NCBI GenBank assembly: GCA_947453825.1
Contig: CANGHN010000006.1
Coordinates: 1 to 64,000, forward strand
From: Betaproteobacteria bacterium
GTDB taxonomy: Bacteria > Pseudomonadota > Gammaproteobacteria > Burkholderiales > Burkholderiaceae
Reading direction: 5' to 3'
DNA length: 64,000 nucleotides
Position 1 is the stretch's first letter. Each line of letters starts with the position of its first letter. Below are positions 33,773 to 43,302 of this stretch, in pieces. The translations under genes were made by a program, and so were the position numbers. Below the pieces are notes generated by a model, which searched no databases, was not told the DNA's origin, and saw nothing but the letters and a program-made list of their open reading frames with translations.

Positions 33773-36214
33773 TTAATTTCTGACAGGCTTACCATTCTGG
33801 AGAAGACCCATAATGCGTTCCATCGTCTTAGGGTGTCCAATCAATTCGACAAAAGCTTGACGTTCAAGTTTTAACAACCACTCTTCGGTAACAAGTGTGC
33901 CTGCATCAACATCGCCACCAGTAATGATTGAAATGATTTTTTGTGCAATATGAGCGTCGTGCTCTGAAATAAAGCCACCATCACGAAGATTTACTACTTG
34001 ACCCATCACTGTAGAGGCCACAGAGCGGCCGCCAACAGAAATGAGCGCTGGAATAGGGGGTTTATATCCAGCGTAGTGCATGGCGTTCACTTGGCTTTGT
34101 GCAAGCGCTAGTAGCTCATAAACATTAGGCACAATGATGTCGCCTTTTTGCAGATAGGACATCTTCATGGCTTCTTGAGCAGAAGAGGACACCTTAGCCA
34201 TCGCAGCATTCTCAAAGGATGCTTTTGTGAAATCGAGGTAATTTGTATTGCCGGCTAAATTAATACCCGCTGCAGCACGAATAGCCGCCTCTTTAAGTCC
34301 GCCACCAGCCGGCAGAAGACCGACACCAACTTCTACTAAGCCGATATAGCTCTCAATTGCAGCCACTCTTCGTGCTGCTTGCATCACTAATTCACAACCA
34401 CCACCTAGCGCAACACCAGAGACTGCGCAAACCACAGGAACTTGTGAGTATTTCACTCTCATCATGGTGTCTTGAAACAGCTGAACGAAGGGCTCTACGC
34501 CTGCAGGACCTCCTTTCATCACCATAGGAAGTGCTGCCTCTAAGTTAGCGCCGGCAGAGAACGGACCACCAGGGGTCCCCAGTTTCAAAGAAGAGGGCTG
34601 CCATACGACTAGTCCCGCATAGTTTGCTTCCGCTAGTTCAATTGCTTTTTGAATGCCATTTAAAACGTCTGGACTGAAGGTATTCATCTTTGAACGGAAT
34701 GAGGCAATTAAGACATTGGGCTCGCGCTTGTCGACCCAGACACGCAAATCTGGATTTTCATAAATGGTACTGCCAGCAATTTTAGGGTCTGGAGATCCAT
34801 CACCCAACAGAGGCGCTCTAAATACTTGTTTTTGATATACCGCTAGTGTTGAGCGAGGAATGTATTTCATGGTTGAAGCCGACCATGAGCCCTCTGGAGT
34901 ATGAAATGCTTGTGTATTGGCTACGGGCCCATTAAATATCCAGTCTGGCAAAGCTTCTTTACTTAATGTTTTGCCAGCATCGATATCTTCCTTGATCCAT
35001 TTAGCCACTTGAGATATGCCAGCCGCTTGCCAATCTTCGAAAGGACCTTTATCCCAACCATAACCCCAGCGCATTGCGAAATCAATTTCACGGGCCGAGT
35101 CAGCAATGTTGCCAAGCTGAATCGCACAGTAGTGAAAAATATCGCGATAGATTGCCCATAAGAATTGCGCTTGTGGTTCATCGGTATCTCTCAGAAGTTC
35201 GAGGCGCTCAGCAATTGGCTTTTTTAGAATTCGCTCTACGAGTGGATTAATAGTGGCAGTAGAGGGCTTGTATTCTCCGGTAGTAGGATCAAGTACTAAA
35301 ACTGTCTTCCCATCTTTGCGATAAAAGCCTGCTTTAGTCTTTTGTCCCAAGGCGCCTTTGGCGATGAGTTGACTGACCACTTCTGGGGTTTTAAAGAGCG
35401 CAGAGAAGGGATCGGCCTGTAGGGATTTTTCCATTGTCTGAATCACGTGGGCCATAGTATCTAGACCAACTACATCACTCGTTCTAAAAGTCGCTGATTT
35501 TGCACGACCTAATTTACTGCCTGTAATGACATCTACTTCATCGAAGCCAAGACCCCATTTTGTAGCTTCTGCAAATACGGCCAAAATAGAAAAAACTCCC
35601 ACTCGATTACCAATAAAGTTGGGCGTATCCTTAGCGCGTACAACCCCCTTACCCATAGTGGAGGTCATAAAAGTCTCAAGCGCATCTAGTACTGCAGGAT
35701 CAGTATCCGCTGCTGGAATCAGTTCTAATAAATGCATATATCTTGGCGGATTGAAAAAGTGTACGCCGCAGAAACGTTTCTTCAGATCTCCAGAAAATCC
35801 TTTAGCTAGCTCACCAATTGGCAGCCCAGAGGTGTTTGTTGCAAAGAGAGTGTGTGCCGGAATATGCGGTGCTACTTTCTCATACAGAGCATGCTTCCAA
35901 TCAAGACGCTCTGCAATGGCTTCAATGATTAAATCGCACTGTGCAAGTAAAGCCAAATCATCTTCATAATTAGCTGCCATGATGAGATTGGCATCACCAG
36001 GCAGACCTAAAGGAGCAGGCTTAAGCTTTTTAAGATTCTCAATTGCTTTAAGTGAAATCGCATTCTTATTTAACGGTTTTCCATCATCGGATTTAGCTGG
36101 AAGATCAAACAAAATAACGGGCAAACCTACGTTAATGCATTGCGCAGCAATTTGTGCACCCATAACACCGGCACCCAATATCGCAACTTTCTTAATGATT
36201 TTATTTTCAGTCAT
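33773..36214 (-). CDS. Bifunctional 3-hydroxyacyl-CoA dehydrogenase/enoyl-CoA hydratase (FadB-like, dehydrogenase first)
   Basis: An 813-residue fusion. The N-terminal NAD-binding fold (KVAILGAGVMGAQIAAQCINVGLPV, residues 9-33) and the dehydrogenase C-terminal domains (to about 440) come first. A crotonase hydratase domain follows (about 490-700), with SGVALGGGCELVMQAAR as the CoA/oxyanion segment. This order is reversed from E. coli FadB and matches the dehydrogenase-first family found in Betaproteobacteria. It carries out hydration of enoyl-CoA and oxidation of 3-hydroxyacyl-CoA. It starts 10 bases after the acyl-CoA dehydrogenase stop. Confidence 0.93.
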   Translation of the reverse strand: MTENKIIKKVAILGAGVMGAQIAAQCINVGLPVILFDLPAKSDDGKPLNKNAISLKAIENLKKLKPAPLGLPGDANLIMAANYEDDLALLAQCDLIIEAIAERLDWKHALYEKVAPHIPAHTLFATNTSGLPIGELAKGFSGDLKKRFCGVHFFNPPRYMHLLELIPAADTDPAVLDALETFMTSTMGKGVVRAKDTPNFIGNRVGVFSILAVFAEATKWGLGFDEVDVITGSKLGRAKSATFRTSDVVGLDTMAHVIQTMEKSLQADPFSALFKTPEVVSQLIAKGALGQKTKAGFYRKDGKTVLVLDPTTGEYKPSTATINPLVERILKKPIAERLELLRDTDEPQAQFLWAIYRDIFHYCAIQLGNIADSAREIDFAMRWGYGWDKGPFEDWQAAGISQVAKWIKEDIDAGKTLSKEALPDWIFNGPVANTQAFHTPEGSWSASTMKYIPRSTLAVYQKQVFRAPLLGDGSPDPKIAGSTIYENPDLRVWVDKREPNVLIASFRSKMNTFSPDVLNGIQKAIELAEANYAGLVVWQPSSLKLGTPGGPFSAGANLEAALPMVMKGGPAGVEPFVQLFQDTMMRVKYSQVPVVCAVSGVALGGGCELVMQAARRVAAIESYIGLVEVGVGLLPAGGGLKEAAIRAAAGINLAGNTNYLDFTKASFENAAMAKVSSSAQEAMKMSYLQKGDIIVPNVYELLALAQSQVNAMHYAGYKPPIPALISVGGRSVASTVMGQVVNLRDGGFISEHDAHIAQKIISIITGGDVDAGTLVTEEWLLKLERQAFVELIGHPKTMERIMGLLQNGKPVRN

Positions 36215-36224
36215 TGAGTATCTT

Positions 36225-38012
36225 TCAGAAAAATTCAGCAGGCATAGCCATTAGCGATTTAGATCCGGCGCGCGCCTGACGAATGAGCATGGCTGTCTCG
36301 GGTAGTAATTTATCGAAATAGAAGCGAGCAGTGTTGAGTTTTGCCTTATAAAAAGGATCATCACTCGATTTATTGGCTAGTGCAATTTTGGCCATCCGGG
36401 CAAAAAGATAGGCATAGATAAGGTGTCCGACAGTGCGAAGGTAGGGTACAGCTGCAGCACCCACTTCTTCATGATTCATCATGGCTTTCATACCAATTTC
36501 TTTAGTGAGCTTTTCGACTTTGCTGGCAATATCAGCTAGAGGATCAATAAACTCCTGCATTTCTTTGCGAACACCTTCTTCTTCGATAAAGGTTTCAATA
36601 ATCTTCCCAAACTTCGTTAATTTTTTGCCCATATCTCCAAGGACCTTGCGTCCCAAAAGATCCAGGGATTGAATGGTATTGGTACCTTCATAAATCATGT
36701 TGATACGAGCATCGCGCACATACTGCTCCATACCCCATTCGACGATATAACCATGCCCACCAAAGACTTGAAGCCCTTCATTAGTTGCAGTAAATGCGTT
36801 ATCGGTTAAGAAAGCCTTAATGATTGGCGTGAGCAGGGCAACCATCTCTCCAGTCTCTTTACGAATAGATTCATCGGGATGATTGAGCTCGGTATCAATC
36901 ATGAGTGCTATCCAATAAGTAAATGCTCGCCCGCCTTCTGCATAGGCTCTTTGGGTCAGTAGCATTCTGCGCACATCAGGATGCACGATGATGGGGTCAG
37001 CTGCCTTTTCAGGTTCCTTTGCACCGGTAAGGCTGCGCATTTGTAGGCGCTCTTTGGCATAAGCTGCAGAGTTTTGATAAGCCACTTCCGTTAAACCGAG
37101 GCTTTGCATGCCTACACCTAAGCGAGCGGCGTTCATCATGACAAACATTGCATTGAGTCCCTTATGAGGCTCGCCTACTAGCGTCCCAATGGCGCCATCG
37201 AAATTCATGACGCAAGTGGCATTACCGTGGATACCCATTTTGTGTTCGAGAGAACCGCAAGTAACAGGATTGCGAGTACCTAGTGAGCCATCAGCATTGA
37301 CTATGAATTTAGGTACTGCAAATAAAGAAATACCTTTACTACCTTTAGGTGAGTCTGGTAAGCGCGCTAGTACAAGATGTACGATATTTTCTGCAAGATC
37401 ATGCTCTCCACTAGAGATAAATATCTTAGTGCCTGTAATAGAGTAGTTGCCATCTGCGAGAGGCTCAGCTTTGGTTTTGAGTAAACCTAAGTCAGTACCG
37501 CAATGGGGCTCAGTAAGACACATCGTTCCAGTCCAGTGACCTGAAACCAGTTTTTCTAAGTACATCTTTTTCTGCTCAGGTGTGCCATGTGCATGCAAGC
37601 ACTCATAGGCACCATGCGATAAGCCTGGATACATTGTCCAAGCCTGATTCGCTGAATTGAGCATCTCATAAAGAACGGAGTTGACTAACTGCGGTAAACC
37701 TTGGCCACCAAACTGGGGGTCGCAAGAGAGAGAAGGCCAGCCACCCTCAATATATTGTTTGTAAGCTTCTTTAAAACCAGTTGGCGTCTTGACAGACCCA
37801 TCATCAGCACGTGTACAACCTTCATGATCCCCAATCTGATTTAAAGGAAAGGCAATTTCGCTAGCAAACTTACCAGCCTCTTCAAAGATTTGATTCATGG
37901 TTTCTTGATCAATCTCTTGGTAGCTTGGCAGCCCTTTAAAAGTTGACTGGGCATCAAAAAGCTCATGAATGACAAACTGCATATCGCGAAGGGGTGGGGT
38001 GTATTCAGGCAT
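36225..38012 (-). CDS. Acyl-CoA dehydrogenase (FadE-like, long form)
   Basis: An FAD-dependent acyl-CoA dehydrogenase of 595 residues, the long class with an N-terminal extension (MPEYTPPLRDMQFVIHELFD) and an extra C-terminal domain. MCLTEPHCGTDLGLLKTKA and GTKIFISSGEHDLAENIVHLVLAR are the central FAD-contact blocks. YEGTNTIQSLDLLGRKVL near 430 carries the catalytic Glu of this class. It makes the first double bond in beta-oxidation. It is the first structural gene after tetR, 34 bases on. Confidence 0.93.
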   Translation of the reverse strand: MPEYTPPLRDMQFVIHELFDAQSTFKGLPSYQEIDQETMNQIFEEAGKFASEIAFPLNQIGDHEGCTRADDGSVKTPTGFKEAYKQYIEGGWPSLSCDPQFGGQGLPQLVNSVLYEMLNSANQAWTMYPGLSHGAYECLHAHGTPEQKKMYLEKLVSGHWTGTMCLTEPHCGTDLGLLKTKAEPLADGNYSITGTKIFISSGEHDLAENIVHLVLARLPDSPKGSKGISLFAVPKFIVNADGSLGTRNPVTCGSLEHKMGIHGNATCVMNFDGAIGTLVGEPHKGLNAMFVMMNAARLGVGMQSLGLTEVAYQNSAAYAKERLQMRSLTGAKEPEKAADPIIVHPDVRRMLLTQRAYAEGGRAFTYWIALMIDTELNHPDESIRKETGEMVALLTPIIKAFLTDNAFTATNEGLQVFGGHGYIVEWGMEQYVRDARINMIYEGTNTIQSLDLLGRKVLGDMGKKLTKFGKIIETFIEEEGVRKEMQEFIDPLADIASKVEKLTKEIGMKAMMNHEEVGAAAVPYLRTVGHLIYAYLFARMAKIALANKSSDDPFYKAKLNTARFYFDKLLPETAMLIRQARAGSKSLMAMPAEFF

Positions 38013-38046
38013 ATTATTTCCAGGGTGTTAATGAGATATTGCTGAT

Positions 38047-38682
38047 TCAATTACTTTTTAAGTTTTGATTACTACTAATGACGTTTTTAATAAGCTTGTT
38101 TGCTAGAGCAAGACTCTCGGGATTTTGCAAAAAGCGGGAATCATGGTGGGCACCCAAAACTACGCTATAGAGTTGAAATAGCAAAGCTCTTGCATCAGTG
38201 CTTTTCTTAAAGTGACCCAAAGCAATGGATTCTTTAATAGCGCGAAGGAGTGCTGCACGCCAGTCTTCAACGCTTTTAACTAATTCATCGCGTACTATTC
38301 CGGGGCGATCATCAAACTCAGCAGCTCCAGCGATAAAGAAGCAGCTGGAGGTGTTATCGCCAACGCTAATCTTGAGCCAAGAATCAATCATGTGACGAAG
38401 GCGTGGAAGCCCCTTAGATTTTAAGAGGGCAGGAACGAACACCACCTGTGAAAAATGTTCGTAATACTTTCGAATAACTTCAATCTGCAATTCCTCGCGA
38501 GAGCCAAAGTGAGCAAAAACGCCGCTTTTACTCATATTCACCGTTTCAGCAAGGTTGCCAATAGTGATGCCTTCAAGACCAGATTTGCTGGCAATGTCCA
38601 AGGCCGCCCCCAGAATGACTGCTTTGGTAGTTAAACCCTTTTTGGGCTCATTAGCTTCGTGAGCAGATCTTGTGTGCATCAT
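38047..38682 (-). CDS. TetR-family transcriptional regulator
   Basis: A 211-residue TetR regulator. The DNA-binding domain is GLTTKAVILGAALDIASKSGLEGITIGNLAETVNMSKSGVFAHFGSREEL (about 16-65), with a C-terminal ligand domain. I take ATG 38682; a TTG at 38688 is possible. As the first gene of the leftward beta-oxidation operon it is probably its acyl-CoA-responsive repressor, controlling itself and the enzymes. A candidate operator lies 35 bases upstream. Confidence 0.85.
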   Translation of the reverse strand: MMHTRSAHEANEPKKGLTTKAVILGAALDIASKSGLEGITIGNLAETVNMSKSGVFAHFGSREELQIEVIRKYYEHFSQVVFVPALLKSKGLPRLRHMIDSWLKISVGDNTSSCFFIAGAAEFDDRPGIVRDELVKSVEDWRAALLRAIKESIALGHFKKSTDARALLFQLYSVVLGAHHDSRFLQNPESLALANKLIKNVISSNQNLKSN

Positions 38683-38712
38683 TTTCAAGAAGTATCCAGA
38701 ATGTTGTAAAAA

Positions 38713-38731
38713 TAATACGATCGTTCGTTTA
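38713..38731. promoter_or_regulatory. Candidate TetR operator
   Basis: The stretch contains ACGATCGT (a perfect 8-base palindrome, 38717-38724) directly followed by another TCGT, in an AT-rich surround upstream of the tetR start. Autorepression by a fatty-acid-responsive TetR is the simplest reading. The interpretation is by position and symmetry only. Confidence 0.45.
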
Positions 38732-38925
38732 TATTACACTAGGATTTTTACAGTTTCCACAACTAAACACACACCAGAAGCTCTATAGATGGTCCTAAGG
38801 GCTAATGAATTGATGCACTGCAAAATATAGCAAGGGAAAACCCGAGCTATAAAACACAACAAAAATCTTTACAGTCAATGAAGTAGTAATGAACTCATTT
38901 AATAAAAATTGATACAGGAAGAGAC

Positions 38926-39657
38926 ATGAAAAAAATCAAAATCGCAGCCCTTACATTGGCATTAACTAGTCTTGCAGCTGGTTCAGCAATGGCGCAGTCA
39001 AAAACTAATGCTTGGGAAGGTTTTTATGCTCAAGTAGGCGTTGGCTATGGCATGTTTAGTCCAACGATTGCAAATGGCACAGCGAATGTTCCTGCAGGTG
39101 TTGTGGGTGGAACCGCATTTACTACAAGCACCACTGCAACCAATGTAAATAACATAGGTACAGGTTTAGCCAATCTGGCTGGTGGTTATAATTTTGCCAT
39201 CAATAAAGATTATGTACTTGGTATTGGAGCCTCTTACTATCCAGGCGCAAGTTCTGGTGCAACTGGAACTTTGAATATCATTAATCCTTTAACAGGCGCT
39301 CCTTTAACTTCCAGCGTTGCAACTTATAATGTTAAAAATCTCTACAGCATTACATTAAATCCTGGATATGTAATTGATAAAGATCGTCTTGCATATGCCA
39401 AGGTTGGCTATACAGGTGCGACAATTGGCTTATCTAGCTCATCAATTCCTTACAGCACAACTAGCTTAACTGGTTATACATTGGGTCTTGGCTATAAACA
39501 GATGGTCACATCATCTTTTTACGCATTTGGCGAAGTTAACTATGCACAGTACGGCAGTAAAACGGCTAATGTGACTGCCTACGGTGTCGTTCCTATATCA
39601 GCATCTGTTAAAGGTACTGGAACTGATTTCCTGGTGGGTGCAGGCTATCGCTTCTAA
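38926..39657 (+). CDS. Outer-membrane beta-barrel protein
   Basis: A 243-residue OmpW/OmpA-beta-barrel-like outer membrane protein. The Sec signal peptide MKKIKIAALTLALTSLAAGSAMAQ is followed by alternating Gly/aromatic strands (FYAQVGVGYGMFSP, NLAGGYNFAINKDYVLGIGASYYPG, LGLGYKQMVTSSFYAFGEVNYAQYG). The C-terminal FLVGAGYRF ends in Phe, the usual BAM recognition. It is rich in Ser/Thr loops with unequal lengths. AGGAAGAGAC precedes the ATG and a terminator follows, so it is monocistronic. The exact transport role is unknown. Confidence 0.8.
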   Translation: MKKIKIAALTLALTSLAAGSAMAQSKTNAWEGFYAQVGVGYGMFSPTIANGTANVPAGVVGGTAFTTSTTATNVNNIGTGLANLAGGYNFAINKDYVLGIGASYYPGASSGATGTLNIINPLTGAPLTSSVATYNVKNLYSITLNPGYVIDKDRLAYAKVGYTGATIGLSSSSIPYSTTSLTGYTLGLGYKQMVTSSFYAFGEVNYAQYGSKTANVTAYGVVPISASVKGTGTDFLVGAGYRF

Positions 39658-39675
39658 CTTAGTATTTGCTTGATG

Positions 39676-39707
39676 AAAAGCCCTCTTTAATGAGGGCTTT
39701 TTCTTTC
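39676..39707 (+). terminator. Intrinsic terminator after the beta-barrel gene
   Basis: The 10-bp stem AAAAGCCCTC/GAGGGCTTTT with a 6-base loop is followed by T-rich TTCTTTC, 19 bases after the stop codon. Confidence 0.85.
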
Positions 39708-39810
39708 TGAGGCCTTTATTTGTTTTGCTAGATGAGTCTGTATAGAATCAGTAATGCAAGATTTACTTTAAGTAGTTATATAAAAAATATATTGAGACAA
39801 GGTGGTATCG

Positions 39811-41490
39811 ATGATCAATCCTTCTAAGCCCTGGTTGAAGAACTATCCTGAAGGCGTTCCTCACGAAGTCGATATTTCTGCATATTCCTCGCTTCTGGAA
39901 ATGTTTGATGAAGCATTTGAGCGTTACCCTAATCGCCGTGCCTGTGAGTACCTGGGTAAATTCATGACTTATCGAGAGTTGGAACACCACTCTCGAAATT
40001 TTGCAGCTTATTTACAGTGTTTGGGACTGGAGTCTGGTGCTCGTGTCGCCATTATGTTGCCCAATGTCTTGCAGTATCAAGTGGCCATGTTGGGGATATT
40101 GCGTGCTGGCTTTGTAGTGGTCAACGTTAATCCTTTATACACACCTAGAGAGCTTGAATATCAATTAAAAGATAGTGGTGCATCAGCACTCATTATTCTG
40201 GAAAACTTTGCGCATGTTTACCAACAAATTGCAGCAAATGCACCGCTCAAAAAAACCATTGTCACATCTCTAGGTGAAATGATTGGTCTTAAAGGTGCTT
40301 TAGTCAATTTTGTGGTGCGCAAGATCAAAAAAGGAGTACCAGCCTGGAATTTACCTGGCCATATTGGCTTTACAGAGGTTTTGCAAGAGGGCGCAAAAAA
40401 TCATTGGACCAAACCTAAAACCGCTTTAGATGACATTGCCTTCTTGCAATACACGGGTGGTACCACTGGCTTATCTAAAGGAGCCATTCTCTTACACAGA
40501 AATATCCTGTCAAATGTATTGCAAACAGATTTATGGCTAGAGCCTGCATTAAAGCGTAAAGCGGTTGACAGTCAATTAGTCTTTTTATGTGCTTTACCGC
40601 TGTACCATATTTTTGCGCTTACGGCTTGTGCGCTGATGGGTATGCGTAAGGGTGGCATGCTGATATTAGTTCCTAACCCAAGAGATATAGATGGCTTTAT
40701 CAAGCTGCTGATAAAACATCCGGATATCAATATCTTCCCTGGCGTTAACACTCTCTTTAATGCCTTGATACATAAACCCGAGTTTGAAAAAGTAAAGCTG
40801 CCTCATTTGTTAGCAACAATTGGTGGTGGTATGGCGATGCAAAAGGTGGTGGCTGATCAATGGCAAAAAATGACCGGAACGCCGATTGCTGAAGGTTACG
40901 GTTTATCTGAAACAGCGCCCGTGGCTTGTGTAAATACCCCCATCATTGAACGCTTTACTAGCACTATTGGTTTGCCAGTGCCTAGCACTGAAGTGGTGAT
41001 CTTGGGTGACGATGGCATTGAGGTTCCATTTGGTACACCTGGAGAAATTTGTATTCGGGGTCCACAGGTGATGGCTGGTTATTGGAATAAGCCAGATGAG
41101 ACTCAGAATGTCATGACTGCCGATGGATACTTTAAATCGGGTGATATTGGCGTGATGGATGCGGGTGGTTACGTCAAAATTGTTGATCGTAAGAAAGACA
41201 TGATTTTGGTATCTGGATTTAATGTCTATCCCAATGAAGTTGAAGAGGTCCTATCTTTAATGCCAGAGATTTTAGAGTGTGCTGTGATTGGCGTGCCTGA
41301 TACTGATAGTGGAGAAGCTGTAAAAGCCTTTATTGTTAAAGCTCAAGAGACGTTAACTGAGGAGCAGATACTAGCCTTTTGTAAGGATCAATTAACCAAT
41401 TACAAGCGACCTAAATACATTACCTTCCGAAATGAGTTACCTAAAACCAATGTTGGAAAAATCTTGCGCCGTGAATTAAGGAATCTATGA
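39811..41490 (+). CDS. Long-chain fatty acid--CoA ligase (FadD-like)
   Basis: A 559-residue AMP-forming acyl-CoA synthetase that activates fatty acids for beta-oxidation. The start is ATG 39811 (MINPSKPWLKNYPEGVPHEVD) with AAGGTGG upstream; a GTG at 39802 is less likely. The ATP/AMP motif is LQYTGGTTGLSKGAILLH (about 210-227). GYGLSETAPVACVN and SGDIGVMDAGGYVKIVDRKKDMILVSGFNVYP (the hinge and A8 region) follow. TNVGKILRRELR is the C-terminal catalytic Lys. It is translationally coupled to the nitronate-monooxygenase gene by an ATGA overlap. Confidence 0.93.
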   Translation: MINPSKPWLKNYPEGVPHEVDISAYSSLLEMFDEAFERYPNRRACEYLGKFMTYRELEHHSRNFAAYLQCLGLESGARVAIMLPNVLQYQVAMLGILRAGFVVVNVNPLYTPRELEYQLKDSGASALIILENFAHVYQQIAANAPLKKTIVTSLGEMIGLKGALVNFVVRKIKKGVPAWNLPGHIGFTEVLQEGAKNHWTKPKTALDDIAFLQYTGGTTGLSKGAILLHRNILSNVLQTDLWLEPALKRKAVDSQLVFLCALPLYHIFALTACALMGMRKGGMLILVPNPRDIDGFIKLLIKHPDINIFPGVNTLFNALIHKPEFEKVKLPHLLATIGGGMAMQKVVADQWQKMTGTPIAEGYGLSETAPVACVNTPIIERFTSTIGLPVPSTEVVILGDDGIEVPFGTPGEICIRGPQVMAGYWNKPDETQNVMTADGYFKSGDIGVMDAGGYVKIVDRKKDMILVSGFNVYPNEVEEVLSLMPEILECAVIGVPDTDSGEAVKAFIVKAQETLTEEQILAFCKDQLTNYKRPKYITFRNELPKTNVGKILRRELRNL

Positions 41491-42467
41491 GCAGCACTCT
41501 CATACCAAAGGCTCTCCAGGACCTTCGTTTACCGATTATTGCTGCACCGATGTTTACCGTAAGTTACCCAGAGTTAGTAAAAGCGCAATGCATGGCTGGT
41601 ATCGTTGGTTCTTTTCCGGCATTAAACGCCAGGCCGCCAGAGTTGCTGGATGATTGGTTGAGCCAAATGCAGTCTGAGCTGGATGATTTTCAGAAAAAAC
41701 ACCCAGATCGTAAGGTGGGGCCTGTAGCAGTCAATCAAATTGTGCACATTTCCAATACACGCTTAGAGCAAGATATGCGTATATGTGTCAAGCACAGAGT
41801 ACCTATCTACATTACCAGTCTGAGAGCGCCCATTAAAGAAATTATTGATGCAGTTCATAGTTATGGCGGCATTATTTTGCATGATGTGATTAATCTGAGA
41901 CATGCAGAAAAAGCTCTAGAAGCTGGCGTAGATGGCTTGATCTTAGTCGCAGCTGGTGCTGGTGGTCATGCGGGCGCATTGTCTCCATTCGCATTGGTTG
42001 GCGAGGTTAGAAAGATCTATCAAGGGCCCATTGTTTTATCTGGAGCGATTTCTACAGGAAGCGCTGTTCTTGCTGCGCAAGCTATGGGTGCTGATTTTGC
42101 CTATATGGGGACTCGTTTCATTGCTAGCCAAGAAGCGCATGCGAGTGAGTCTTACAAAGAAGCTGTTGTAAATGCAAATGCTGCTGACATAGTCTATACA
42201 GATCATTTCACGGGCATTCATGGAAATTACATTAAGCAAAGTATTGTCAATGCCGGTCTAGACCCAGACCACTTGCCGCCTGGGGATCCTATGGCCTTTG
42301 CAAAGTTATCTCAAGCATCTAAGGATGGTACTAGCGCTAAGGCATGGAAGGATATTTGGGGGGCTGGCCAGGGTGTGGGTCTGATTGACGGCTCTCCTAG
42401 TGTGGCTAAAATTGTTGATCGTATTGAGATTGAATATCAAGAGGCCAAAAGAAGCTTGCTAAACTAA
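41487..42467 (+). CDS. Nitronate monooxygenase (2-nitropropane dioxygenase family)
   Basis: A 326-residue FMN-dependent TIM-barrel enzyme. Typical blocks are LPIIAAPMFTVSYPELVKAQ, GIVGSFPALNARPPELL, DGLILVAAGAGGHAGALSPFALVGEV (FMN phosphate and His) and GAISTGSAVLAAQAMGADFAYMGTRFIAS. The family oxidises nitronates such as propionate-3-nitronate. Some members have other roles in lipid operons. Coupling to FadD suggests a lipid-linked function, not proven. Confidence 0.87.
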   Translation: MSSTLIPKALQDLRLPIIAAPMFTVSYPELVKAQCMAGIVGSFPALNARPPELLDDWLSQMQSELDDFQKKHPDRKVGPVAVNQIVHISNTRLEQDMRICVKHRVPIYITSLRAPIKEIIDAVHSYGGIILHDVINLRHAEKALEAGVDGLILVAAGAGGHAGALSPFALVGEVRKIYQGPIVLSGAISTGSAVLAAQAMGADFAYMGTRFIASQEAHASESYKEAVVNANAADIVYTDHFTGIHGNYIKQSIVNAGLDPDHLPPGDPMAFAKLSQASKDGTSAKAWKDIWGAGQGVGLIDGSPSVAKIVDRIEIEYQEAKRSLLN

Positions 42468-42492
42468 CACAGTAAATTTTGGGATATTTATT

Positions 42493-43233
42493 GTGATTAT
42501 TTGGTTTCGTTCGCTGCTGTTTTACTTGTTTGGCTTTACGTCAGTCACTATTTTTGCAAGTGCAATCATTCTGGCAATTCCATTTACTAGTATTCGTACA
42601 CGCTACAACATAGGCGTAGCTTGGTGTCGCTTAATTCAGAAGGTTTTATTTCTTCTGTGTGGAATCGATTCTGATATTCAGGGAATGGAAAATATTCCTC
42701 GGGATCCTAATAAGTCGTTAATTGTTTTGGGCAAACATCAGTCTGCTTGGGAAACCTTTGTATACCCAGCTATTTTTCCAAAGGAACTTTGCTTTGTATT
42801 TAAGAGAGAGCTCTTATATGTGCCTTTTTTTGGATGGGCTTTGGCCTCGTTACGAATGATCCATATCAATCGTGGCGATAGAGAAAAGGCCAGAGAGGCT
42901 GTTTCTACCCAGGGTAAAGTAGTTTTAAAGGAGGGTAGATGGATCGCGATTTTTCCAGAGGGTACTCGTACTCCTCGAGGCTCTTTTAAGCCTTATCGTA
43001 AAGGCGGTGTTCGTCTAGCCATGAGCACTCAAACCGATATCCTGCCTGTGGCACAAAACTCGGGAGCTATTTGGCCAAGAAAGACATTTCTTAAGCATCC
43101 TGGCACGATCACTTTATCTATTGGACCAGTCATTTCCGTCCAAGGAAAGACAGAAGAACAATTGCAATCAGAAGTAGAGGCCTGGATTGAGGGCGAGATG
43201 CGTAGGCTTGATGCCCCTGCTTATGCCCTCTGA
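42493..43233 (+). CDS. 1-acyl-sn-glycerol-3-phosphate acyltransferase (PlsC-like)
   Basis: A 246-residue membrane acyltransferase that makes phosphatidic acid. It starts with GTG at 42493 and an N-terminal membrane segment (LLFYLFGFTSVTIFASAIILAIPF). Motif I is KHQSAWET, so the acid of the usual HX4D is Glu. Motif III is FPEGTRTPRG and motif II KRELLYVPFFGWALASLRMIHINR. The Glu variant occurs in some proteobacterial PlsC/NlaA-like proteins, so activity is likely retained. Confidence 0.88.
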   Translation: MIIWFRSLLFYLFGFTSVTIFASAIILAIPFTSIRTRYNIGVAWCRLIQKVLFLLCGIDSDIQGMENIPRDPNKSLIVLGKHQSAWETFVYPAIFPKELCFVFKRELLYVPFFGWALASLRMIHINRGDREKAREAVSTQGKVVLKEGRWIAIFPEGTRTPRGSFKPYRKGGVRLAMSTQTDILPVAQNSGAIWPRKTFLKHPGTITLSIGPVISVQGKTEEQLQSEVEAWIEGEMRRLDAPAYAL

Positions 43234-43302
43234 ATCCCTAACTCATTAACTCATGAATTCATCAAAAACTGAAGTAGAGGCAGCTGACGATCTTTAGCTT
43301 TT

